Of a stretch of DNA of 5,511 nt, positions 1 through 4,524 are shown in pieces (the first letter of the stretch is position 1; every line of letters starts with the position of its first letter). The translations under genes and the position numbers were made by a program. The notes under the pieces were generated by a model. The model did no database searches and had not been told where the DNA came from. It worked only from the letters and a program-made list of their open reading frames with translations. This DNA is from Alkalimonas sp. (GTDB taxonomy: Bacteria > Pseudomonadota > Gammaproteobacteria > Enterobacterales > Alteromonadaceae), in contig SKGJ01000196.1 in the NCBI GenBank assembly GCA_007117525.1, positions 1 to 5,511 on the forward strand, in the 5' to 3' direction.

Positions 1-306
1 CCTGGTGTTCGCTCGGTCGATAATCAGTTGCACATCAAAGATAGAACAGCCAGCAAAGCCAGTGACCGTACTGAGGAAAGCGACAAAAGCAGCATGATCG
101 CCGATACCTGGATCACCACCAAGGTGAAGTCGACCTACATGTACTCCAGCAATGTCACCAGTTCGGATATTTCAGTGACAACAGATAACGGTATTGTCAC
201 CTTAGCAGGCACGGTCAGCTCTGGCGTAGAAAAAGCTTTGGCCATTGAGCTGGCACAGAATATCCGCGGTGTGAAAAGTGTCAGCTCAAGGCAGTTGCTG
301 TATTAA
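1..306 (+). CDS. BON-domain protein, OsmY-like (3' part; 5' end outside window)
   Basis: The reading frame is open from base 1 and ends at TAA 304-306, giving 101 visible residues. The first ten residues (PGVRSVDNQL) match the end of one BON domain. A polar linker follows, and then a second BON domain from about SMIADTWITTKVK to the C-terminus, with the typical core pattern 'I.V...G.V.L.G.V.S' and the closing 'GVKSV' strand. The protein therefore has at least two BON domains, as in OsmY, a periplasmic protein of osmotic and envelope stress. A TTG at 28 could be read as a start but would cut through the first domain, so the true start lies upstream. BON domains are thought to bind phospholipid or envelope surfaces. 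Two more BON proteins lie at 2928-3627. A terminator follows at 362-400. The signal peptide, if any, is not visible. Confidence 0.88.
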   Translation, partial: PGVRSVDNQLHIKDRTASKASDRTEESDKSSMIADTWITTKVKSTYMYSSNVTSSDISVTTDNGIVTLAGTVSSGVEKALAIELAQNIRGVKSVSSRQLLY

Positions 307-329
307 ATCGCAAGGGCAGGTGTTAATTA

Positions 330-345
330 TGTACGAAAACGCACA
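330..345 (+). promoter_or_regulatory. Near-palindromic operator candidate, upstream of diguanylate cyclase gene
   Basis: TGTACG-AAAA-CGCACA. The palindrome extends outward to 327-348, giving two 9-bp arms with a single mismatch. The same 12 fixed bases with the same 4-bp gap recur at 2893-2908 and 3684-3699 on the minus strand, and weaker relatives are at 2041-2056 and 4285-4300. An N4-spaced inverted repeat is the architecture of Fnr-type sites (TTGAT-N4-ATCAA), although the half-site differs. Binding by the Crp/Fnr proteins of this window is inferred. The predicted -10 for this copy (TAAGCT, 367-372) is poor. Confidence 0.6.
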
Positions 346-361
346 TAACCGCACCATACCT

Positions 362-400
362 TGGGGTAAGCTACTATTTTTGGCTTACCCCAGTCTTTTT
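362..400 (+). terminator. Rho-independent terminator after BON gene
   Basis: A perfect 10-bp stem is formed by TGGGGTAAGC (362-371) and GCTTACCCCA (383-392), with an 11-nt loop and a T5 run at 396-400 three bases after the stem. It most simply ends transcription of the upstream BON gene. It also lies between the operator candidate at 330-345 and the cyclase start at 427, so it could overlap the cyclase promoter. Confidence 0.8.
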
Positions 401-426
401 CACACCACAGCAGAGGAACTGAGGTC

Positions 427-1137
427 ATGATGAATGAACCCAAATTTGCCAACCCGGTATTACTGCAACTTCAGCTAAACCAATTATCTACCGACATGGT
501 GCAGATGCGCTGTGAAGCTGTGGTGCAACAAAAATTCTGGTACCAACAACAACTCCGGCTGGAACAAGACAATAAACTGTTATCCTTGGCTTTACTGCAA
601 AGCGGCGCCCTAAATCTCAGCACTCAAGCCAGGCTGCAACAACTAAGCAATGATAATCAATACGATGCGCTCACCCACACACTGAACCGTACCATTATGC
701 TGGATAGGATAAGTCATGCCATTAGTATGGCCAAACGCCAACACAGCCAGTTTGCTTTGCTTTTTATCGATTTGGACAATTTTAAACCGATCAATGATCA
801 GCATGGCCACTCCGCCGGTGATCACGCACTGCAGCAAGTCAGCCAACGCATTCTGTCGACGATACGTAGCAGCGATGCAGTGAGCCGCCATGGTGGCGAT
901 GAGTTTCTGGTGTTGCTGAGTGACGTGAAAAACAGAGCGGATGTCATTGCCTTCACCCGAAAACTGGGCAAAATTTTAACCCAGCCCTATCCGATCCATG
1001 GGCATCAGATTAAATTATCGGCCAGTATCGGCATTGCCCTCTATCCGGATCATGCCAGTACTGCAGCGACCTTAATCAGTTATGCCGATGCCGGCATGTA
1101 CAAAGCTAAGCAACAGGGAGGCGGTAAGGCCTGCTAA
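427..1137 (+). CDS. Soluble diguanylate cyclase (GGDEF domain, intact active site and I-site)
   Basis: A 236-residue protein predicted to condense two GTP into c-di-GMP. Residues 10-78 are Gln/Leu-rich and probably helical or coiled-coil, with no membrane segment, so the enzyme should be cytoplasmic and may dimerise through this part. The GGDEF domain spans about 79-232. It begins with DALTHTLNR (80-88), has the metal and substrate loop FIDLDNFK (113-120, D115), ND (123-124), GHSAGD (127-132), the signature GGDEF at 156-160 preceded by R154, and the late SIGIALYP and AD.GMYKAK motifs. RSSD at 147-150, five residues before GGDEF, is a complete inhibitory I-site, so product inhibition is expected. 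ATG 427 has AGAGGA at 412-417 with a 9-nt spacer; ATG 430 is an alternative with GAGG at 421-424. The gene converges on the Crp/Fnr gene at 1187 with a 49-bp gap and no clear terminator. Confidence 0.95.
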   Translation: MMNEPKFANPVLLQLQLNQLSTDMVQMRCEAVVQQKFWYQQQLRLEQDNKLLSLALLQSGALNLSTQARLQQLSNDNQYDALTHTLNRTIMLDRISHAISMAKRQHSQFALLFIDLDNFKPINDQHGHSAGDHALQQVSQRILSTIRSSDAVSRHGGDEFLVLLSDVKNRADVIAFTRKLGKILTQPYPIHGHQIKLSASIGIALYPDHASTAATLISYADAGMYKAKQQGGGKAC

Positions 1138-1186
1138 CAAAAACCGCGCTGACAAAGAGTGACCGAAACCAAGGCAGACAAGCCGT

Positions 1187-1978
1187 TTATGGTGTCCCCT
1201 GTTCAGTCATTAACCGCGCTGGTGTATCGGACAATGGTTCTCCCAGCAAGCGACGGTACGCATCCAAACCACAGTGGTAACATTCGCATGCAAGCCCTTC
1301 GATAGCGGCTCGATTTAGCACCCGGATAGTGCCCCGGCTGTAGCGGATCCATTGATGTTGCTGCATCACGCCAGCGGCCACGGTCACACCACTGCGTCGT
1401 ACCCCCAGCATATCGGCCAAAAATTGATGCGTCAGATGAAACGAATGGCTATGAGCACGATCTTGGCTCATCAGCAGCCAGCGGGCTAATCGCTGCTCCA
1501 ATGTATGAAAGTGCATGCAAGCGGCACTTTGGGATAACTGCGCCATTAATACAAACAGGTACTGCTGCAACACAACGCGCAGCTGTGGGCACTGGGGTAG
1601 CACCTGTTGCAGCTCTGCCAGCTCTATACGCCAGGCCGTTCCTTTGCCCTGCACCACAGCCTGCATCGGGGCAGTACTCACGCCAAGCGCCAGGGTCACC
1701 CCCAACATGCCTTCATTGCCAATTAACCCCATTTCCAGTGGTTTATGCCCAGCCAACTGCGTCACCAGCGAAATAAAGCCGCTCATTGGGAAGTACAAAT
1801 AACGATAAGGTTGATTTGGCTCACAGAGTACAACGCCAAAGCTTAGCTCCACCAGCTCGCAATGCCGCTGAAGCAGCACTCGCTCTTTGGCAGAGACCAG
1901 CTCCATCAAGTGATTGGCGATAGCAGAATGAACAGAAACAGACACAGCGGTAACCTTTAGCACGGGCGATACCAGCAT
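1187..1978 (-). CDS. Crp/Fnr-family transcriptional regulator (paralog 1)
   Basis: A 263-residue regulator with an N-terminal cyclic-nucleotide-binding-like beta roll (about 22-150), a dimer helix and a C-terminal winged helix-turn-helix. The turn and recognition helix are LADMLGVRRSGVTVAAG, with R195 and S196 at the positions of CRP R180 and E181. The beta roll reads GNEGMLG..., and the conserved phosphate-contacting Arg-Ser of CRP is not seen, so cAMP is an unlikely ligand. There is no Fnr-type N-terminal cysteine cluster, but the C-terminus holds C231, C233 and C236 (CECYHC). The gene is clearly paralogous to the one at 2081-2833. ATG 1978 has no obvious Shine-Dalgarno. It is preferred because the N-terminal length then matches the paralog and it lies 29 bases from the predicted transcription start. 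GTG 1943-1945, with AAAGG eight bases upstream, is the alternative. The ligand and targets are unknown. Confidence 0.9.
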   Translation of the reverse strand: MLVSPVLKVTAVSVSVHSAIANHLMELVSAKERVLLQRHCELVELSFGVVLCEPNQPYRYLYFPMSGFISLVTQLAGHKPLEMGLIGNEGMLGVTLALGVSTAPMQAVVQGKGTAWRIELAELQQVLPQCPQLRVVLQQYLFVLMAQLSQSAACMHFHTLEQRLARWLLMSQDRAHSHSFHLTHQFLADMLGVRRSGVTVAAGVMQQHQWIRYSRGTIRVLNRAAIEGLACECYHCGLDAYRRLLGEPLSDTPARLMTEQGTP

Positions 1979-2013
1979 GGTGCAAGACAGGTGCTATGCA
2001 GCCTTGAGTGGGG

Positions 2014-2056
2014 ACTATAGCGTCAATCCACTTCCGGCTCTGTGCGCTATACCACC
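2014..2056 (-). promoter_or_regulatory. Promoter with half-conserved operator for Crp/Fnr paralog 1
   Basis: Read on the minus strand, bases 2056-2041 are GGTGGT-ATAG-CGCACA. The gene-proximal half is identical to the other copies; the distal half keeps only two of six bases. Twenty-one bases further on is TATAGT (2019-2014), a 5/6 match to the sigma-70 -10 hexamer. This puts the element centre at about -41.5 from a start near 2007, the class II Crp/Fnr activator position, and gives a leader of 29 bases to ATG 1978. There is no good -35 hexamer at 17 bp, as expected for an activated promoter. Confidence 0.5.
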
Positions 2057-2080
2057 GAAGGGCAAGCAGCGTGTCTCTGG

Positions 2081-2833
2081 CTATTTTTTTGTCACCTCAT
2101 AAGGTAACAGGCGATCGGTTTCCGCTTTGACCACGGCGTAGCACTCGCAGCAAAGCTGTTCCAGTTTCGGCCGGTTGGTCACCACTATATGGCCACGGCT
2201 GTAGTCAATCACCCCTTGCTTATGCAAACGACCGGCTGCTTCGGTGACCCCTTCTCGGCGCACACCGAGCATATTGGCAATAAGCTCCTGCGTCATTATC
2301 AGGTGGTTATCCTTTAATCGGTCCAGCGATAACAGCAACCAGCGGCACAACTGCTGCTCAATGCTGTGATGGCGATTGCACACAGCAGTTTGCGCCATCT
2401 GAGTAATCAGTGCCTGGGCATAGCGCAGCATCAGATGCAAAAAAACGCCATGACGGCTAAACTCTGCTTTCATCCGGTAGCTCAGTAACCGATAAGCCGA
2501 GCCTGAACTTTGCACAATGGCACGACTGGTGGTACTTTCCCCCCCCATCAGTAAGGCCATGCCAATCATGCCATCATGCCCGACCACGGCAATTTCGGCC
2601 TGGGCTCCATTTTCCAGTACATACAACAAGGAGACAATGCAGTCGGCCGGGAAATACACATAACGCATCACATCCCCCGCTTCGTGCAGCACCTTGCCCA
2701 ATGGCATGTCTACCAACTCCAGGTAGGGAAACAAACGTTGCTGAATGTCTGCCGGCAAAGCATGCAACAAATGGTTATCTTCCGGGCAATGCTTTACCGA
2801 AGCAGCCTGTTGTGTGGATTCGACCTGGATCAT
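2081..2833 (-). CDS. Crp/Fnr-family transcriptional regulator (paralog 2)
   Basis: A 250-residue regulator with an N-terminal cNMP-binding-like beta roll, a dimerisation helix and a C-terminal winged helix. The helix-turn-helix reads LIANMLGVRREGVTEAAGRL, with R193 and E194 matching CRP R180 and E181, and E198 where CRP has R185. It aligns with the neighbour at 1187-1978 along its whole length, sharing the YFP, VVG..GM.G and LGVRR.GVT.AAG stretches, YSRG.I.V.NR and the C-terminal CECY. The CRP cAMP-binding Arg-Ser is absent. C228, C229 and C231 are clustered near the end. ATG 2833 is chosen over ATG 2890 because AAGGGA sits five bases upstream, the paralog aligns from the same point, and the predicted promoter (-10 at 2872-2867) lies between the two ATGs. 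The longer form would add 19 residues. The ligand is unknown; redox or nucleotide sensing are both possible. Confidence 0.9.
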   Translation of the reverse strand: MIQVESTQQAASVKHCPEDNHLLHALPADIQQRLFPYLELVDMPLGKVLHEAGDVMRYVYFPADCIVSLLYVLENGAQAEIAVVGHDGMIGMALLMGGESTTSRAIVQSSGSAYRLLSYRMKAEFSRHGVFLHLMLRYAQALITQMAQTAVCNRHHSIEQQLCRWLLLSLDRLKDNHLIMTQELIANMLGVRREGVTEAAGRLHKQGVIDYSRGHIVVTNRPKLEQLCCECYAVVKAETDRLLPYEVTKK

Positions 2834-2838
2834 GCCAG

Positions 2839-2844
2839 TCCCTT
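2839..2844 (-). promoter_or_regulatory. Ribosome binding site deciding the start of Crp/Fnr paralog 2
   Basis: AAGGGA on the minus strand, five bases before ATG 2833. The upstream in-frame ATG at 2890 has no comparable sequence, so this site favours the 250-residue form. Confidence 0.65.
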
Positions 2845-2866
2845 GTATCAGTGCAAAAGAGCCATC

Positions 2867-2910
2867 AGTATAGCGGATAACATTCTGCACTCTGTGCGGT
2901 AACGTACAGA
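2867..2910 (-). promoter_or_regulatory. Operator plus promoter for Crp/Fnr paralog 2
   Basis: On the minus strand, bases 2908-2893 are TGTACG-TTAC-CGCACA, an exact copy of the 12 fixed bases at 330-345. The palindrome extends one dinucleotide each way (2891-2910), giving 8-bp arms with one mismatch. Twenty bases downstream is TATACT (2872-2867), a 5/6 match to the -10 consensus. The site centre falls at about -40.5 from a start near 2860, close to the class II activator position, with a 27-base leader to ATG 2833. No -35 hexamer is recognisable. Autoregulation by one or both Crp/Fnr proteins is a reasonable inference. Confidence 0.6.
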
Positions 2911-2927
2911 ACGATACAACGGATTCG

Positions 2928-3239
2928 TTATTTTACCCGCATGTCATTTTTCACCGCTCTTACGCCAGTGACCTCCCGCGCCAAACGCATCGCAATGGGC
3001 ATATCCGCTGCAGAGCTGACAAAGCCGCTTAACTGCACCTCACCTTTAAAGGTTTCAACGCTGATTTCACTGACTTTAAGCGACGGATGATTAAAAATAG
3101 CGGCCTTCACTTTGGTGGTAATTACCGTATCATCAATGTACTCGCCGGTGCTTTCACTAGTTGTGGTGGCACCACAACCTAGCAGCATCAGGCTAAACAG
3201 ACTAAGAAACAAGATTGCGTACACATTGCATGGTTTCAT
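2928..3239 (-). CDS. BON-domain lipoprotein (single BON, probable outer membrane)
   Basis: A 103-residue secreted protein. A lipoprotein signal peptide runs from residue 1 to 21: K2, a hydrophobic core AILFLSLFSLMLL, and lipobox LLGC with C22 as the acylated cysteine. Residue +2 is Gly, not Asp, so by the E. coli Lol rule it should be sent to the outer membrane. A short Ser/Thr linker follows, then one BON domain (about 32-102), with IDDTVITTKVKAAI, ISVETFKGEVQLSGFV and a closing GVRAVKN. Its ITTKVK segment is shared with the protein at 1-306. ATG 3239 has AAAAGGA nine bases upstream. The gene follows the other BON lipoprotein gene by 28 bp, so the two are probably co-transcribed. The likely role is envelope integrity under stress, inferred from OsmY and DolP (YraP) relatives. 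Confidence 0.9.
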   Translation of the reverse strand: MKPCNVYAILFLSLFSLMLLGCGATTTSESTGEYIDDTVITTKVKAAIFNHPSLKVSEISVETFKGEVQLSGFVSSAADMPIAMRLAREVTGVRAVKNDMRVK

Positions 3240-3267
3240 GGTGAACTATCCTTTTATTTGGCGTGGT

Positions 3268-3627
3268 TTAATAACCAACGGTAGCCAGATTAATTTCAAG
3301 GTTATTGTGCACCTCAATGACGCCTGGCACTTGTTTTGCTATCTCTGCTGCACGATTCTTATGCTGCATGGATGCCACCGCGCCCGTGAGAGTGATATGA
3401 CCTTTATCTGCTTCAACCCGGATTCTGTTGTTGGCAAAAGCCGCCTCGCGCTGTAATGCATTGGACACATCACGGTTTAGACTGCTGTCATCGACTTGCC
3501 GGTAGGTACGGCTCTGATCGGCTGACATCGGTTGCGTCGACGATGTGGGGGCTCTGCTATCGCAGGCTGTCACCACCACTAAAGGCAAAGTGCACAGCAT
3601 GGCATAGAAGGTAGGGTGTAGTTTCAT
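3268..3627 (-). CDS. BON-domain lipoprotein (Asp at +2, possible inner-membrane retention)
   Basis: A 119-residue protein starting at ATG 3627, which has GAGGA seven bases upstream. An in-frame ATG at 3693 is rejected because it lies inside the operator candidate and would bury the signal peptide. Residues 1-21 form a lipoprotein signal: K2, hydrophobic core, lipobox VTAC with C22. D23 at +2 is the E. coli Lol-avoidance residue, which suggests inner-membrane retention, in contrast to the neighbouring lipoprotein. A polar linker (about 24-45) leads to one BON domain (about 46-115), with LNRDVSNAL, IRVEADKGHITLTGAV and PGVIEVHNNLEI. It is the first gene of a minus-strand unit with 2928-3239, driven from the gap shared with the divergent PRC-barrel gene. 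The exact function is unknown; an envelope stress role is inferred from the family. Confidence 0.9.
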   Translation of the reverse strand: MKLHPTFYAMLCTLPLVVVTACDSRAPTSSTQPMSADQSRTYRQVDDSSLNRDVSNALQREAAFANNRIRVEADKGHITLTGAVASMQHKNRAAEIAKQVPGVIEVHNNLEINLATVGY

Positions 3628-3634
3628 GGCTCTA

Positions 3635-3639
3635 TCCTC
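3635..3639 (-). promoter_or_regulatory. Ribosome binding site deciding the start of the BON lipoprotein
   Basis: GAGGA on the minus strand with a seven-base spacer to ATG 3627. It supports the form whose first 22 residues make a complete lipoprotein signal. Confidence 0.7.
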
Positions 3640-3656
3640 ATTGAATATGAGCCACC

Positions 3657-3699
3657 ACGCTAAACCTACCAAAAGACACATTCTGTGCGCCATCGTACA
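3657..3699 (-). promoter_or_regulatory. Operator candidate upstream of the BON lipoprotein operon, in the divergent gap
   Basis: On the minus strand, bases 3699-3684 are TGTACG-ATGG-CGCACA, the third exact copy of the gapped motif. Its orientation relative to the BON gene is the same as in the copies upstream of the cyclase and Crp/Fnr genes. Twenty-one bases downstream is TAGCGT (3662-3657), only a 3/6 match to -10, which would give a 22-base leader to ATG 3627. The gap of about 195 bp (3628-3822) is shared with the PRC-barrel gene. For that gene I see only a weak plus-strand pair, CTGAGT (3733-3738) and TATGCT (3756-3761), 17 bp apart. Confidence 0.55.
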
Positions 3700-3812
3700 C
3701 TGGCTGTTTTTTTTCTTGCGTGTGCCAGCGCACTGAGTGTAACGCCGGGTTGCGTTATGCTGGGTTTCGAGCTTGCGTCAACACTCTCGTTCGGCGGCAA
3801 GTCATCTCGGCT

Positions 3813-3816
3813 GGAG
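3813..3816 (+). promoter_or_regulatory. Ribosome binding site deciding the start of the PRC-barrel gene
   Basis: GGAG six bases before ATG 3823. It favours the short cytoplasmic form over the GTG at 3685, which lies inside the operator candidate and has no convincing Shine-Dalgarno. Confidence 0.65.
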
Positions 3817-3822
3817 CTAAAA

Positions 3823-4227
3823 ATGAACGATGAAAAACGCGATACCCTGGGCATGGATAGAGAAACCCCAAATGGGCCAGGACCCCATCTGATGGGCGCT
3901 GAAACGCTGCTAGGTAATAGTGTTCACAACCATAAAGAAGAAACTCTTGGTAGCATCAAGGAAATCATGTTAGATGTTCCCAGTGGCCAGGTTCGCTATG
4001 CTGTTCTATCCTTTGGGTCTTTTCTTGGCATGGGTGAAAAGCTGTTTGCAGTGCCGTGGAGCGCCCTGACACTGGATACCGCCAACAAACGGTTTGTGCT
4101 CAATGTCGATAAAACCCGATTAAGCGATGCCCCGGGTTTTGACAAAAAACACTGGCCGAACATGGCAGATAAAACCTGGGCTAAGCAAGTCGATAGTTAC
4201 TATGCCAAGGATGAACCCAGGGTGTAA
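3823..4227 (+). CDS. PRC-barrel domain protein
   Basis: A 134-residue protein with no signal peptide when read from ATG 3823. A polar start (1-22) precedes a PRC-barrel domain of about residues 23-100: LMGAETLLGNSVHN, ETLGSIKEIMLD (41-51), then GQVRYAVLSFGSFLGMGEKL and FAVPWSAL (75-82). The tail APGFDKKHWPNMADKTW (103-119) is characteristic of the bacterial stand-alone PRC proteins. The fold is shared with RimM and photosynthetic reaction centre H subunits. Stand-alone members are of unknown biochemical function and, from memory of other genomes, are often near BON, CsbD-like and other general-stress genes, which fits this setting. GGAG lies six bases before the ATG and a strong terminator follows at 4253-4276, so it is probably transcribed alone. 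An in-frame GTG at 3685 would add 46 residues resembling a signal peptide; this is considered unlikely but not excluded. Confidence 0.9.
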   Translation: MNDEKRDTLGMDRETPNGPGPHLMGAETLLGNSVHNHKEETLGSIKEIMLDVPSGQVRYAVLSFGSFLGMGEKLFAVPWSALTLDTANKRFVLNVDKTRLSDAPGFDKKHWPNMADKTWAKQVDSYYAKDEPRV

Positions 4228-4252
4228 ATTACTATCCCTATTGACAATAAGG

Positions 4253-4276
4253 CCCGCTGCCCTCAGCGGGTTTTTT
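4253..4276 (+). terminator. Rho-independent terminator after PRC-barrel gene
   Basis: A perfect 7-bp GC-rich stem, CCCGCTG (4253-4259) and CAGCGGG (4264-4270), with a CCCT loop and T6 at 4271-4276. It separates the PRC-barrel gene from the microprotein operon downstream. Confidence 0.92.
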
Positions 4277-4284
4277 CCGCCTAG

Positions 4285-4327
4285 TGTTGCCTGGCGCACA
4301 TACAGCGCAACGAAACAATCCGATACT
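4285..4327 (+). promoter_or_regulatory. Weaker operator copy and promoter for microprotein/degenerate-GGDEF operon
   Basis: TGTTGC-CTGG-CGCACA (4285-4300). The gene-proximal half is exact; the distal half keeps TGT only. GATACT at 4322-4327, 21 bases downstream, matches the -10 consensus at 4/6, including the key A2 and T6. This places the element at about -41.5 from a start near 4334, with a 26-base leader to ATG 4360. The element begins nine bases after the preceding terminator's T run, so this looks like a self-contained promoter. Confidence 0.45.
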
Positions 4328-4359
4328 CAATTACATTTGGGTTGGTAAGGTGAACACTG

Positions 4360-4506
4360 ATGTTAGAAACTATTATTGTACTGCTGATTATTCTCTGGGC
4401 GCTTGGGCTGGTGTCCTCCTATACCATGGGTGGTTTTATCCATATTTTACTGGTCATCGCCTTGGTTGTGATTGTTATCCGAGTTCTAAACGGGCGAAGG
4501 ATCTGA
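4360..4506 (+). CDS. Small hydrophobic membrane protein, lmo0937 type (48 aa)
   Basis: A 48-residue protein read from ATG 4360 to TGA 4504-4506. It is almost wholly hydrophobic: a first membrane segment (about 3-18, ETIIVLLIILWALGLV), a short turn SSYTMGG (19-25), a second segment (about 26-42, FIHILLVIALVVIVIRV), and a basic tail NGRRI. This is the layout of the lmo0937 family of small membrane proteins (recognised from memory as a two-segment hairpin with a conserved GG.IH turn and ending in GRR), whose function is unknown. AAGG lies nine bases upstream of the ATG. The degenerate GGDEF gene starts 18 bp after its stop, so the two are almost certainly co-transcribed. Longer overlapping frames here are shadows. 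Confidence 0.85.
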   Translation: MLETIIVLLIILWALGLVSSYTMGGFIHILLVIALVVIVIRVLNGRRI

Positions 4507-4524
4507 TGAAACCAGGAGCGTCAC

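Noticed and set aside
643..891. 82-residue minus-strand frame opposite the diguanylate cyclase.
   Set aside because: It is antisense to a well-conserved GGDEF domain, matches no recognisable family and has no promoter or ribosome site.
1142..1221. Direct repeat AACCGCGCTG at 1142-1151 and 1212-1221 around the convergent gene ends.
   Set aside because: It is only ten bases, one copy is in coding sequence, and no mobile element or hairpin is associated.
2014..2026. TTGACG next to TATAGT on the minus strand upstream of Crp/Fnr paralog 1, looking like -35 and -10.
   Set aside because: They are one base apart, so they cannot be a -35/-10 pair. TATAGT was kept only as a -10 candidate paired with the operator element.
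2259..2264. Another CGCACA on the plus strand.
   Set aside because: It lies within the recognition-helix codons of Crp/Fnr paralog 2, and the expected left half is absent.
3637..3651. Inverted repeat CTCAT-N5-ATGAG just upstream of the BON lipoprotein start.
   Set aside because: The arms are five A/T-rich pairs overlapping the ribosome binding site. It is too weak to call a regulatory hairpin or operator and is not repeated elsewhere.
3666..3854. 62-residue minus-strand frame across the divergent gap.
   Set aside because: It overlaps the operator candidate and the PRC start, with no family resemblance.
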